This document shows, in pieces, positions 50,468-60,010 of a stretch of DNA of 64,000 nucleotides. Position 1 is the first letter of the stretch, and each line of letters opens with the position of its first letter. This DNA is from Gammaproteobacteria bacterium. GTDB lineage: Bacteria; Pseudomonadota; Gammaproteobacteria; Chromatiales; Chromatiaceae. The stretch is taken from positions 1-64,000 of the forward strand of contig RZZN01000002.1 of NCBI GenBank assembly GCA_009929855.1, written 5' to 3'. The notes under the pieces were generated by a model. That model saw only the letters and a list, made by a program, of their open reading frames with translations. It ran no database searches and had not been told where the DNA came from. Made by a program: the position numbers and the translations under genes.

Positions 50468-50650
50468 CTAGGGTGTCACGGTCGGTGCCGTGACGGGGAT
50501 GGGGACATCGGCGCCGGTGGGGGCTGATGGGGTCGGGGGCGCATCCTCGGGGAGATAGAGCGGCCCCTTTTGGCCGCAGGCGCCGAGCATGCTCGCGGCC
50601 GCGAGTGAGGCGACGACGAGATAAAAGACGGTTCTGGCCCAGCAGTGCAT
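50468..50650 (-). CDS. lptM: LPS translocon maturation chaperone LptM (YifL-like lipoprotein)
   Basis: The 60-residue protein has a lipoprotein signal with lipobox LGAC and the family motif [10 protein letters not shown] right after it, then a proline/threonine-rich tail. LptM helps LptD assembly in the outer membrane. Position before lysA supports the call. Confidence 0.9.
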   Translation of the reverse strand: MHCWARTVFYLVVASLAAASMLGACGQKGPLYLPEDAPPTPSAPTGADVPIPVTAPTVTP

Positions 50651-50679
50651 GCACGTCTCCGCTTGCGGTTGGTTCTCCT

Positions 50680-50699
50680 GGTATAAGGCTCATTATACC
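50680..50699. promoter_or_regulatory. Palindrome containing a consensus -10 for lptM-lysA, in the divergent lptM/argS region
   Basis: GGTATAA and TTATACC are exact reverse complements around six bases. On the minus strand the right half reads TATAAT, a perfect -10 at 50697-50692, about 40 bases before the lptM start, with a weak -35 (GCTGAC) at 16 bases. On the plus strand TATAAG could serve argS. Confidence 0.55.
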
Positions 50700-50877
50700 T
50701 CTTGGACGGCCGAGTCAGCGATTTGGCCCGAGCGCGCCGGATTCAGGTATGCTTAACGACAGTCAAGCTCGGAGTCGGAGCGCACGCACGTGCTGCCGAG
50801 CCGAGCGTTGCCAGATCGACTCGACCGCACGCCCTTCCAGTCATCGACCGTTCGCTTGCAGTCCCGGTGCACCTCTC

Positions 50878-52656
50878 ATGAAGCATGCCATCCATGACCT
50901 GATCCACACTGCCCTCCTGACCCTGCGTGATGCCGGTGGAGCGCCATCCTTGACCGGCGACTGGCCGGAGATCCAGGTCGACCGCGCCAAGGACCCGGCC
51001 CATGGCGATTTCGCGACCAATGTCGCGCTGCTGCTCGCCAAGCCGCTCCACGCCAAGCCGCGCGAGATCGCCGGGCGCTTGGTCGAGGCCTTGCCGGACT
51101 CGCCATTGGTGGCACGCGTCGAGATTGCCGGTCCGGGCTTCATCAATTTCTTTCTCGCCGAGGATGCCTACTGGCAGGTGATCCCCAGCGTGTTGAGTGC
51201 CGGACCCGACTATGGGCGCAGCCGCGTGGGCGCGGGACGGCGCGTGCAGGTCGAGTTCGTCTCGGCCAATCCGACCGGTCCGCTGCACGTCGGTCACGGA
51301 CGTGGTGCCGCCTATGGCGCGGTGGTGGCCGATCTGCTGGAGGCGGTCGGGTTCGACGTGCATCGCGAGTACTATGTCAACGACGCCGGACGACAGATGG
51401 ATATCCTGGCCAGCTCGGTCTGGTTGAGATACCTGGAGCTGTGTGGCGAGGAGCTCGACTTTCCGAGCAACGGCTATCGTGGCGACTATGTCTGGGACAT
51501 CGCCGCGACCCTGCATCGCGAGCACGCCGACACCTATCGCGTGCCCGCCGACAAGGTCTTCAACGGCCTGCCGCCCGACGCCCTGCCCGACGGCACCGAT
51601 GGTGGCGACAAGGAGGCGCACATCGATGGAGTGATCACCGCGGCCAAGCACCTGCTTGGTGATCATCGTTACCGCTATGTCTTCGAGCTGGCGCTCAACA
51701 CCATCCTGGACGACATCCGCGATGACCTCGCCGGGTTCGGAGTGAGGTATCAGGAGTGGTATTCAGAGCGCACCCTCGCCGAGAGCGGTGCCGTCACCAA
51801 GGCGATCGAGCGTCTGCGCGAGGCTGGACATCTCTATGAGCAGGGTGGCGCGCTCTGGTTTCGTTCCAGCGCATTCGGCGACGAGAAGGATCGAGTGGTT
51901 GTGCGCGAGAACGGCCAGAGTACCTATTTCGCCTCTGACATCGCCTACCACATGGACAAGCTCGAACGTGGCTTCGAGCGAGTCATCGACATCTGGGGCG
52001 CCGACCATCACGGCTATGTCCCACGGGTGAAGGCCGCGCTCGCGGCGATGGGCGATGACACCGATCGGCTGGAGGTCCTGCTGGTGCAGTTCGCCATCCT
52101 CTATCGGGGTGGCGAGAAGGTGCAGATGTCGACCCGCTCGGGTGAGTTCGTCACCCTGCGCCAGTTGCGCAAGGAGGTCGGGCGCGACGCGGCCCGCTTC
52201 TTCTATGTGATGCGCCGCTGCGAGCAGCATCTTGACTTCGATCTCGACCTGGCCAAGTCCGAGTCGTCCGACAACCCGGTCTATTATGTCCAGTATGCCC
52301 ATGCGCGGGTCTGCAGTGTCCTGCGTCAGGCCGCCGAGAAAGGGATGCCGGTGGAGCCGAGCACGGGCGTGCAGAGCCTCGAGCGGCTGACCGAGCCACA
52401 GGAATCGGCCTTGCTACGCACCCTCGCGCGCTATCCAGAGGTGGTCGAGGCCGCGGCCCTGCGGGCCGAGCCGCACCTGCTCACACATTATCTGCGCGAG
52501 CTGGCCAACGATCTGCATACGTACTACAACGCCCACCAATTCCTGGTCGCCGATGTCGTGCTGCGCGATGCCCGGATCAAGCTGATCCTGGCGGTGCGCG
52601 AGGTCCTGCGCAATGGCTTGGGTCTGCTCGGCGTCTCGGCCCCGGAGTCGATGTGA
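50878..52656 (+). CDS. argS: Arginine--tRNA ligase
   Basis: The 592-residue class I synthetase has the HIGH-type motif [13 protein letters not shown], the KMSK-equivalent region [10 protein letters not shown] and the C-terminal ALP domain. It charges tRNA-Arg. The tracked start at 50527 is upstream read-through; ATG 50878 gives the family N-terminus. A SPOR-domain gene follows after one base. Confidence 0.96.
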   Translation: MKHAIHDLIHTALLTLRDAGGAPSLTGDWPEIQVDRAKDPAHGDFATNVALLLAKPLHAKPREIAGRLVEALPDSPLVARVEIAGPGFINFFLAEDAYWQVIPSVLSAGPDYGRSRVGAGRRVQVEFVSANPTGPLHVGHGRGAAYGAVVADLLEAVGFDVHREYYVNDAGRQMDILASSVWLRYLELCGEELDFPSNGYRGDYVWDIAATLHREHADTYRVPADKVFNGLPPDALPDGTDGGDKEAHIDGVITAAKHLLGDHRYRYVFELALNTILDDIRDDLAGFGVRYQEWYSERTLAESGAVTKAIERLREAGHLYEQGGALWFRSSAFGDEKDRVVVRENGQSTYFASDIAYHMDKLERGFERVIDIWGADHHGYVPRVKAALAAMGDDTDRLEVLLVQFAILYRGGEKVQMSTRSGEFVTLRQLRKEVGRDAARFFYVMRRCEQHLDFDLDLAKSESSDNPVYYVQYAHARVCSVLRQAAEKGMPVEPSTGVQSLERLTEPQESALLRTLARYPEVVEAAALRAEPHLLTHYLRELANDLHTYYNAHQFLVADVVLRDARIKLILAVREVLRNGLGLLGVSAPESM

Positions 52657-52657
52657 G

Positions 52658-53251
52658 ATGACGCGGGACTATCGGCAGGCGAGCCCGACCCGACCGGCGC
52701 CGCGCCGTGCGCACTGCCGCTCGTGCCTCTGGTCGTTCCTTCTGGGTGGCATGCTGGGTGCTTTCGGGGTCGGGCTGCTCTGGACCCTGAACCCGGATGC
52801 GCTGCGGTCGACCCCGGCACCGCTCCCGCCCAAGGTCGAGCGGCCCGCGCCAGAGCCTCCGAGCTTCCAGTTCCCCGATCTGTTGCGCGATACCGAGGTG
52901 GAGATCGGAGGCACGGTGCCGCGACCCACCCCGCGGCCGATTGCGCAGCCGACCCCGGTGGGCGCGCCAGCGGCGGATCCCGCCCCCTTGCCGGCGGCGG
53001 CGACCACGGCGGATGGACGGGGCTTCATGGTGCAGGTGGCCTCCTTCAAACGTGGTGCCGATGCCGAGCGGTTGAAGGCCGAGCTGGCGCTTCTCGGGCT
53101 TGCCAGTCGCGTGGAGGTCGCCACCATCCCAGAGCGCGGAACCTTCCACCGCGTGCGCATCGGTCCCTATCCTGACCAACAGTCGGTGGAGCAGGTCCGC
53201 GCCTTCCTCAAGCAGCATGGCAAGGACAGCGCAACCATTCCGCTCCGCTGA
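52658..53251 (+). CDS. SPOR-domain protein (FtsN-like)
   Basis: The 197-residue protein has a basic cytoplasmic start, one membrane helix (about 23-43), a proline-rich periplasmic linker and a C-terminal SPOR domain (GFMVQVASFKRGADAERLKAEL). SPOR domains bind denuded septal glycan, and argS followed by an ftsN-type gene is a conserved order. A full FtsN role is probable but not proven. ATG 52658 is adjacent to the argS stop. Confidence 0.88.
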   Translation: MTRDYRQASPTRPAPRRAHCRSCLWSFLLGGMLGAFGVGLLWTLNPDALRSTPAPLPPKVERPAPEPPSFQFPDLLRDTEVEIGGTVPRPTPRPIAQPTPVGAPAADPAPLPAAATTADGRGFMVQVASFKRGADAERLKAELALLGLASRVEVATIPERGTFHRVRIGPYPDQQSVEQVRAFLKQHGKDSATIPLR

Positions 53252-53260
53252 CCCTACCCC

Positions 53261-53279
53261 GCGGCCGAGCGACGGCCGC
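53261..53279. terminator. GC-rich hairpin in the convergent SPOR/phoU gap
   Basis: GCGGCCG and CGGCCGC pair perfectly around AGCGA in the 27-base gap between two convergent genes; its right end meets the phoU stop. There is no U-run, so termination would be inefficient or Rho-assisted. Confidence 0.45.
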
Positions 53280-53944
53280 TATCCGAGATCGGCCACCTCC
53301 CCGGACGCCACGTAGAGGGCTCGCTCGGCCACATTGGTGGCGCGGTCGGCGACCCGCTCATAATTGTGCGCGATCCAAAGCAGCTGCGTGCCCAGGGTCG
53401 CGAACCCTGGATCGGCGCGCATCATGGCGAGGATTTGGTCGATCAGGGCTTGCTCCTGATGATCGACCAGCTCTTCACGCGCAACGCAGGCGCGCGCGCT
53501 GGCCTCGTCATGTCCGCCGATGAATGCCTCCAGGGTCTCGTCAAGCATGGCGAGTGCCTCGCCGCCGAGTCTGACGACGGCCTCCAGCGGCTCGCGAGGG
53601 AAGGGTGTCTCTCCACTCTTGATGAGGATGCGGGCGATGTCGGCCGCGTAATCGCCGATGCGCTCCAGCTCGGATGCCAGCTCCAGACAGGCGCCGATGG
53701 CGCGCAAGTCCGCACCCGCCGGCTTGAATGCGGCAAGCGTCACCAGACACTCCTGCTCCAGGATGCGCCGCTGGTGATTGATCGCGGCGTCCTCGTCGAT
53801 GATCGCTTGCGCGAGCGACAGATCGTGCCCTCTCAGGCAGGTCACCGAGCGACTCAACGCCGCGATGACCAATTGCCCGAGTTGGCCCACCGCGGCCTGT
53901 AGCTCGGCGCGCCGACGCTGCACCAGATTGATGCTCGTACTCAT
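53279..53944 (-). CDS. phoU: PhoU-like phosphate signalling protein
   Basis: The 221-residue protein is all-helical with two PhoU repeats, including ELERIGDYAADIARI and NYERVADRATNVAE. PhoU restrains the PhoR kinase and phosphate uptake. No pst or pho genes are adjacent, so the partner is elsewhere. ATG 53944 is chosen over the tracked start 18 residues upstream. Confidence 0.9.
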   Translation of the reverse strand: MSTSINLVQRRRAELQAAVGQLGQLVIAALSRSVTCLRGHDLSLAQAIIDEDAAINHQRRILEQECLVTLAAFKPAGADLRAIGACLELASELERIGDYAADIARILIKSGETPFPREPLEAVVRLGGEALAMLDETLEAFIGGHDEASARACVAREELVDHQEQALIDQILAMMRADPGFATLGTQLLWIAHNYERVADRATNVAERALYVASGEVADLG

Positions 53945-54207
53945 CCCAATGGACTCCAGTGAGGTCGTTCGATCGCGACGGAAAACCGTTTGTGACACCC
54001 GAGACGCACTAATGCGTGTCGCATGCGGGACAAATCAAGTCGCCCCTGGATTGTTTGAGTCAATGCTTTGAATCCGCTCGGCGGTCTTCTCGCGAGGCTC
54101 GACATGCTCTAGGGTTCGCTTATTGTTGCGCTGCACAAATGCCGTCCATGCGGTTTCGACGGCCACCCCGGCGCTTGGCTTACCGCCACCAGTCAGGAAT
54201 CCAGTCC

Positions 54208-55638
54208 ATGACCGCATCAACGCACTATGACGTGATCGTCGTCGGTGCCGGCGTCTCCGGTACCGCGCTGCTCTATCAACTCGCGAAGTTCACCGATCTC
54301 AATCGGCTCTGTCTCGTCGAGAAATATGACAGTGTCGCCCAGGTCAGCTCGCATGCCCACAACAATAGCCAGACGATCCATTGTGGCGACATCGAGACCA
54401 ACTATACACTGGAGAAGGCGCGTGCGACCAAGCGGACCGCCTACATGGTCGTCAACTACGCCACCAAGCTCGCCCCTCGTGAGCGCGATCGCATCATCTT
54501 CAGCATGCCCAAGATGGTGCTGGGTGTCGGCGCTGAGGAGTGTCGTTATATCCGCGAGCGCTTCGACTGCTTCAAGGAACTCTACCCGCGCATGCAGCTG
54601 TTGGAGCGCAAGCAGATCGCCGACTTGGAGCCCAATGTGGCGCTCGTCGATGGTGCCTGGCGCAAGGATGAGATCGTCGCAACCGGCACGCCGGATGATT
54701 ACTGCGGGGTCGATTTCCAGGCGCTCGCCCAGTCGTTCTCGAGCGATTGTGTCCGCATCGACCGCCACACCAACAAACAGGTCACCCAGCTTTTCTCCAC
54801 CAAGGTCGACCGTATTCGGCGTGATGGGTCGAATTATGTCTTGGAGACTAATCGTGGCCTGCTGCAGGCACGCGCCGTCGTCGTCTGTGCTGGCGCGCAC
54901 TCGCTGCTGATGGCCCAGGAGATGGGGCTCGGCCTCGACTATGCCTGTCTCCCGGTCGCCGGATCCTTCTATTTCGCGCCCGAGGCACTGAACGGCAAGG
55001 TCTACACCGTACAGAATCCGCGTCTGCCATTCGCCGCCGTCCATGGCGATCACGACGTCAAGGAGCGCGGCAAGACCCGTTTCGGACCAACCGCGATCCT
55101 GTTGCCGATGCTCGAGCGCTACAAGCGCGAGACCATCCCGGAATTCTTCAAGGTGCTGCGTTTCGACCGTCGGGTCGCGGGCGTGATCTGGGATCTCATC
55201 AGGGAACCTGACATTCGCAACTACATCCTGCGCAATGTCCTCTACGAGGTCCCGGGTCTGAATCGACGTCTGTTCGTGCGTGAGATCCAGAAGATCGTGC
55301 CCTCGATCGCGGCTACCGACATCACCTATGCCGAGGGATTCGGCGGGGTCCGCCCACAGCTGGTCGACAAGATCAGCGGCCAATTGCGCATGGGCGAGGC
55401 AAAGATCACCAATGAGGCGGGGCTCATCTTCAACATGACCCCCTCACCTGGCGGCACGAGCTGTCTGGGCAACGGCGAGACGGATATGCGGGCGATCGCC
55501 GCCCATCTGGGCGCGCGCATCGATGAGGCTGGCTTCACCCGTGAATTCCTGATGGGCCACGAGGATACCCGTGATCATGCGCCCAGCGCGTCGCTCGAGG
55601 GCGACTCCGAGCCCTTGTCGTTGGCCACTGCGGTGTGA
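54208..55638 (+). CDS. mqo: FAD-dependent malate:quinone oxidoreductase-like protein
   Basis: The 476-residue protein has the N-terminal FAD-binding motif VIVVGAGVSGTALLYQL and the Mqo-type SSHAHNNSQTIHCGDIETNY. It would oxidise malate to oxaloacetate and reduce quinone at the membrane. Similarity to the wider DAO family means the substrate is not certain. ATG 54208 follows an AGGA site; the tracked start is 64 residues longer. It is divergent from phoU over 263 bases. Confidence 0.78.
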   Translation: MTASTHYDVIVVGAGVSGTALLYQLAKFTDLNRLCLVEKYDSVAQVSSHAHNNSQTIHCGDIETNYTLEKARATKRTAYMVVNYATKLAPRERDRIIFSMPKMVLGVGAEECRYIRERFDCFKELYPRMQLLERKQIADLEPNVALVDGAWRKDEIVATGTPDDYCGVDFQALAQSFSSDCVRIDRHTNKQVTQLFSTKVDRIRRDGSNYVLETNRGLLQARAVVVCAGAHSLLMAQEMGLGLDYACLPVAGSFYFAPEALNGKVYTVQNPRLPFAAVHGDHDVKERGKTRFGPTAILLPMLERYKRETIPEFFKVLRFDRRVAGVIWDLIREPDIRNYILRNVLYEVPGLNRRLFVREIQKIVPSIAATDITYAEGFGGVRPQLVDKISGQLRMGEAKITNEAGLIFNMTPSPGGTSCLGNGETDMRAIAAHLGARIDEAGFTREFLMGHEDTRDHAPSASLEGDSEPLSLATAV

Positions 55639-55941
55639 CATGGTCCTGCCGAGCGTTGTCTTCGGCACCTGATGGAGATAACCGGGGATGAGCCGGACCA
55701 GGGTCTGGCCATCCTGGATGAGTCCAGCGGCTGTTGCGGGCGCGGTCAGCTTGCGTCGATATTGGTCGCGATCGGCCTGCATGGCTCTGACACCTGTCGA
55801 GCTGGTCGTTGATCGGTCGGTGAGCGCTGCCCCGAGGCGGTGAGCGCCACCGCCCGCGGGCGCCGGGTGAGCCGCTGGTGATCGACGTCGCGCAGCGTCC
55901 CTGGCCGCGGGAGCGGGTCGCGGCGCTGGCGGCGACGAGGG
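55639..55941. other. Intergenic region between the mqo-like gene and sbtB
   Basis: About 300 bases between the convergent mqo-like gene and sbtB. ORFs here resemble no family I know. I see no RNA gene and no clear terminator. Confidence 0.5.
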
Positions 55942-56265
55942 TCAAGTATCCAGCGGACGCTCGAACTTCTCGGGGCCGAGCACATCGACATCGGAGGCGA
56001 AGACGGTCAGGTGATAGCCCATGTCGATCAGACCCTCGAGGTCATCGAGCAGACCGGACAGACGCTCCGGTGGCAGGACGATCTTCATGAGCAGGTTCGT
56101 GTCGGCATCGAGAGTGCCCGATTGCAGGCCGTCCGAGCCGGCGCCCCGGGCACGCAGCAAGGTATAGCCGCTCACGCCGCGCTTGCGCACGACGTTGACC
56201 AGGCGGGCCTCGAGGACACTAGTGGTGATGATGGTGACGAGCTTCTCGGGGACGAGGCGATGCAT
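55942..56265 (-). CDS. sbtB: PII-like protein, probable SbtB partner of SbtA
   Basis: The 107-residue protein has the PII-like ferredoxin fold pattern (KLVTIITTSVLEARLVNVVRKRGVSGYTLL, then LMKIVLPPERLSGLLDDL). The SGYT segment is shared with cyanobacterial SbtB. SbtB binds adenyl nucleotides and controls bicarbonate uptake by SbtA. It lacks the uridylylated T-loop tyrosine context of GlnB. The gene lies 245 bases downstream of sbtA on the same strand, which supports the call. Confidence 0.8.
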   Translation of the reverse strand: MHRLVPEKLVTIITTSVLEARLVNVVRKRGVSGYTLLRARGAGSDGLQSGTLDADTNLLMKIVLPPERLSGLLDDLEGLIDMGYHLTVFASDVDVLGPEKFERPLDT

Positions 56266-56510
56266 GTCGGGCTCCCGCGACGCGATCAGAGATGTTGTGG
56301 ACTCGAACCTTCAGCCCCCTCCATCAACCTGAGTGCGGGAAGAGCCGGCTCGCGCGCTCGGCGATCATCCCCCTCCCGATGGAAGAAGGTCATGAACCAT
56401 GACCCGCAGCGGCCGTGCCTGAGCTCTCGGGACACTCGATCGCGGCCAGCGGATGGCGTGCTCGGCCCGGGAGGCTGGCGGGACTTGGAGTTGGGGCCAG
56501 TCGTCATGGC

Positions 56511-57521
56511 TCAGCCCCCTCCGGCCAGCATCTGGGCCAAGGCATGATACAGCGGGATGCCGATGACCACATTGAATGGGAAGGTCACGCCGAGCGAGAG
56601 CGTCAGATAGAGCGATGGGTTCGCCTCCGGGATCGCCAACCGCATCGCGGGCGGCACGGCGATATAGGAGGCACTCGCGCCCAGCACCCCGACGAGCGTG
56701 GTGCCGCCGACCCCGAAACCCAGGATGAGATGTCCGACCAAGACGCCGATGACCCCGCCGATCAGCGGCATCACCAGTCCGAAGCCGCCCAGGACCAGGC
56801 CGACGCGCCTGAAATCGCCGAAGCGACGTCCCGCCTCCATGCCCATCTCGAGCAGGAACAGACAGAGCATGCCCATGAAGATGTCGGTCGTGAAGGGCTC
56901 CAATGACTCCATCGCCTTGGGATCGGCGATCGCGCCGATCACCATGGCACCGATCAGGAGCACGACACTGCCGTTGGTCAAGGCCTCGTGCAGGAGCTCG
57001 CGCAGCCGCCCCTTGTCACCTGTCTCCGCCGCCTTGATGACCTTGTGATCGGTCCGGGCGGCGCGACCACGCGCCCAGCTCGCCAGCAAGAGACCGATGA
57101 TGATCGCGGGCGATTCCATCACCGCCAACATGATCAGAGGATAGCGCTCGTAATCCACGCCTTGACTGGCCAGAAAGGCGATCGCGGTGAGGAAGGTCCC
57201 GGCGCTGACCGATCCGTAATGGGCCGCGATGGCCGCGGCATCGAGCGGCGCGACGCTCTTGGTCGCAAGCAGCAGAGCAAAGCCGACGATCGGCAAGGTC
57301 AGCCCCAGGACGAGCGCCCAAAAGACCGCGGCGAAGGCCTCGCCGAGGTCCGCGTGGGCCAGCTCGACACCGCCGTGCAAACCGATCGAGACCAGCAGAT
57401 AGATCGCCAGGATCTTCGCCAGATCTGGTGGGAAGCTCAGGTCGGATTTGATCAGGCGAGCAATGAAGCCGAGCGCGAAGAACAACACGGCGGGGATCAA
57501 CAAGCTCGAGAATGCGGACAT
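56511..57521 (-). CDS. sbtA: Sodium-dependent bicarbonate transporter SbtA
   Basis: The 336-residue protein has about ten hydrophobic segments in two inverted halves, with VSIGLHGGVEL, AHYGSVSAGTFLTA and GASASYIAVPPAMRLAIPEANPS, which I recognise from SbtA. It imports bicarbonate with sodium and feeds carbon fixation. The tracked start is a TTG; ATG 57521 has AGGAG five bases upstream. The cytosolic loop at about 170-190 is short compared with cyanobacterial SbtA. Confidence 0.9.
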   Translation of the reverse strand: MSAFSSLLIPAVLFFALGFIARLIKSDLSFPPDLAKILAIYLLVSIGLHGGVELAHADLGEAFAAVFWALVLGLTLPIVGFALLLATKSVAPLDAAAIAAHYGSVSAGTFLTAIAFLASQGVDYERYPLIMLAVMESPAIIIGLLLASWARGRAARTDHKVIKAAETGDKGRLRELLHEALTNGSVVLLIGAMVIGAIADPKAMESLEPFTTDIFMGMLCLFLLEMGMEAGRRFGDFRRVGLVLGGFGLVMPLIGGVIGVLVGHLILGFGVGGTTLVGVLGASASYIAVPPAMRLAIPEANPSLYLTLSLGVTFPFNVVIGIPLYHALAQMLAGGG

Positions 57522-57524
57522 CAA

Positions 57525-57931
57525 GACTCCTGCGCCCCAGGCGGGTGAGCGGGATCGATGGGACGTGACGCCAACACTAGCGCCGGGCGCGTGTTTACGA
57601 TAGTCGATCCTGTTGATCGATTCGATCGACTTTCATCGATGCCTATCCATGACCGGGGCAGCAGGCGGCCAAGCCGCCAGGCCCGAATGATGTCAGGGTG
57701 GTCGACCCGCGCGCGGCATCGGCATCACGCGGTGCTGGTCCGTCAGATCCCCGCGCGGCAGTCACGCTGGATGAAGAGCACATTGAAGATCTTGCTTCCG
57801 ACCAGGTTGCCGAGCGCGATATCGGCCTGATCGGACATTGTCGGTCAAGAGTCCAGGATGCGCGCCCCGGCGGTCGGTTTGTGCGATGATCTATGGATCT
57901 GCCCAAGTCACCACGCGGAGCCTGAATCAGC
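57525..57931. other. Divergent intergenic region between sbtA and the TerB-like gene
   Basis: This 407-base region has no credible gene. It contains the nested GATC dyads listed separately and presumably the promoters of both genes. The listed ORFs are unsupported. Confidence 0.5.
57603..57630. promoter_or_regulatory. Nested inverted repeats upstream of sbtA
   Basis: TCGATC-CTGTT-GATCGA is a perfect dyad, and GTCGATC and GATCGAC form an overlapping larger one. They lie 80-110 bases before the sbtA start on its minus-strand promoter side. A transcription-factor site is likely but the factor is unknown. Confidence 0.45.
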
Positions 57932-58345
57932 ATGCCAGAGATCACGCCCTATGACGAGAACAGCGCCGAGGCCATGCTGCGCGTCGTCGCGCTCTTCATC
58001 ATCAGCGATGGCGAGGTGACCGACGCGGAGTTGGAGGCACTGGATCGGCTGGGCGTCTTCACGCGCTTCGGGGTCGACCGCAACCGCTTCGCCGAGGTCT
58101 TCGATGCCTATTGCGATGATCTGATCGCCCATGCCGGCACGGCACGCTTCGTCGGGCTTGCCGATCCCGAGTGGGTCGACGTGATCCTGGCACCCGTCAC
58201 CGAGCCGGCGGCGCGCCGCACGCTTGCTCGGATCCTCTTGCTGCTGGCCCGTGCCGATGGCGTCTTCGCCGATGTGGAGCTGGGCATCTATCGGCAGATC
58301 CTCGACCGTTGGCGGATCGATCTCGATTCGCTGGGTGATGACTGA
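57932..58345 (+). CDS. TerB-like protein
   Basis: The 137-residue all-helical protein has the two acidic TerB-type repeats, VVALFIISDGEVTDAELEAL and LARILLLLARADGVFADVEL. TerB domains bind metal and occur in stress and membrane-associated systems. No other ter genes are present, so tellurite resistance is not implied. The short distance to the HerA-like gene downstream (160 bases) may or may not be meaningful. Confidence 0.8.
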   Translation: MPEITPYDENSAEAMLRVVALFIISDGEVTDAELEALDRLGVFTRFGVDRNRFAEVFDAYCDDLIAHAGTARFVGLADPEWVDVILAPVTEPAARRTLARILLLLARADGVFADVELGIYRQILDRWRIDLDSLGDD

Positions 58346-58505
58346 GTACTCGGTCGGCGTAGCGGTCGCTCGTGCGCGCCATCATCGCGGCGATGTGCGG
58401 AAATCAGCATCCACCGCGCATGCCTGGACGACCGCTCGGGGTGAATGAATCCCACTGATTCGTCAGTCGATCCCGATCTCATCAATTGCATAAGGAGTGC
58501 GTCCC

Positions 58506-59975
58506 ATGTCCCGATCCATCCTCCTTGGCAAAGGTCCCGAGCCGGTCTCGATCCGCGCGCGCATGGCCAACCGGCACGGTCTGGTCGCGGGCGCGACGGG
58601 CACGGGCAAGACGGTGACCCTGCAGCGGCTCGCCGAGCAGTTCAGTCGCATCGGCGTGCCGGTCTTCCTGGCCGACATCAAGGGTGATCTGGCCGGCATC
58701 AGCCAAGCCGGAGGCGCGAATCCGCGGGTCGCCGAGCGCGTCGCCGCGCTTGGCTTGGAGCGGGACGATGGCTTCGAGTACGCGGCCAATCCGGTCACCT
58801 TCTGGGACATCCTGGGCGAGCAGGGCCATCCGCTGCGCACGACCTTGACCGAGCTCGGCCCGCTCTTGCTCTCTCGCCTACTCAATCTCAACGACACCCA
58901 GGAGGGTGTCATCAACATCGTCTACCATGTCGCCGACGAGAACGGCTGGCTACTGCTCGACATGAAGGATCTGCGGGCCCTACTCGCCTATGTGGCCGAC
59001 CATGCCGATTCACTGCAGACCCGCTATGGCAACGTCTCGCGTGCCAGCGTGGGCGCCATCCTGCGGCGTCTGCTGGCGCTGGAGCAGCAAGGCGGCGAGC
59101 GCCTGTTCGGCGAGCCGGCGCTGGTCCTCGACGATCTGATGCAGACCGACGAGCAGGGGCGCGGCTATATCAACATCCTGGCCGCCGATCAGCTCATCCA
59201 CACCCCGCTGGTCTATTCGACCTTCCTGCTCTGGCTGCTTTCCGAGCTGTTCGAGGAGCTGCCGGAGACGGGTGATCCGGAGAAGCCCAAGCTGGTCTTC
59301 TTCTTCGACGAGGCCCATCTACTGTTCAAGGACGCGCCGAAGGCGCTGCTCGACAAGATCGAGAAGGTGGTGCGATTGATTCGCTCCAAGGGTGTTGGGA
59401 TCTATTTCGTGACTCAGAGCCCGATCGATGTCCCGGATGTCGTGCTTGGGCAGCTCGGCAATCGCGTCCAGCACGCGCTGCGCGCCTTCACCCCGCGCGA
59501 TCAGCGCGCGGTGCGGGTGGCGGCCGAGACCTTCCGGCAGAATCCAGGGCTGGACACCGCGTCGGCCATCACCGCGCTCGGGGTTGGCGAGGCGCTCGTC
59601 TCCACGCTCGACGAGCAGGGCATCCCGGGGATGGTGCAGCGCGTGACCATTGCCCCGCCGGGCAGTCTGATCGGCCCCATCACGCCCGATGCGCGCGTCG
59701 CGGTCATGGAGCGATCACTCGTCAAGGGTCTCTATGATGTCGCCATCGATCGGATCTCCGCCTATGAGATCCTGGAGCAGCGTGCCCAGCAGGCGGCCGC
59801 CGCCCCCGAGCGCGAGCGTGCGACGGATCAGCGGGCGCGCTCTAAGGCGCGTCAGAGTCCGCTCGAGGCCTTCGCCACCAGTGCCATGCGCTCGCTCGGC
59901 AGTCAGATCGGACGCCAAATCGTGCGTGGCATCATGGGCTCGCTCACTGGCGCCGGCACGCGGCGCCGTTCCTGA
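58506..59975 (+). CDS. HerA-like P-loop ATPase, DUF853 family (YjgR-like)
   Basis: The 489-residue protein has Walker A GATGTGKT (29-36), Walker B LVFFFDEAHLL and an arginine-finger region near RDQRAVRVAAETF. The DUF853 family are hexameric FtsK/HerA ATPases of unknown role. ATG 58506 has AAGGAG eight bases upstream; the tracked GTG overlaps that site. The C-terminal 60 residues are low-complexity. Confidence 0.9.
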   Translation: MSRSILLGKGPEPVSIRARMANRHGLVAGATGTGKTVTLQRLAEQFSRIGVPVFLADIKGDLAGISQAGGANPRVAERVAALGLERDDGFEYAANPVTFWDILGEQGHPLRTTLTELGPLLLSRLLNLNDTQEGVINIVYHVADENGWLLLDMKDLRALLAYVADHADSLQTRYGNVSRASVGAILRRLLALEQQGGERLFGEPALVLDDLMQTDEQGRGYINILAADQLIHTPLVYSTFLLWLLSELFEELPETGDPEKPKLVFFFDEAHLLFKDAPKALLDKIEKVVRLIRSKGVGIYFVTQSPIDVPDVVLGQLGNRVQHALRAFTPRDQRAVRVAAETFRQNPGLDTASAITALGVGEALVSTLDEQGIPGMVQRVTIAPPGSLIGPITPDARVAVMERSLVKGLYDVAIDRISAYEILEQRAQQAAAAPERERATDQRARSKARQSPLEAFATSAMRSLGSQIGRQIVRGIMGSLTGAGTRRRS

Positions 59976-60010
59976 CGCGCCGGCCTCGTCCATCCTGGCG
60001 GCGCGCGTCA
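59973..60010. other. Inverted repeat spanning both stop codons of two convergent genes
   Basis: TGACGCGC and GCGCGTCA are exact reverse complements around 22 bases. The left arm begins with the TGA of the HerA-like gene and the right arm ends with the TCA stop of the kinase gene. It could fold in both transcripts. Confidence 0.5.

Noticed and set aside
55444-55782. 112-residue minus-strand ORF overlapping the mqo-like 3' end
   Set aside because: No recognised motif, and half of it is antisense to a well-supported gene.
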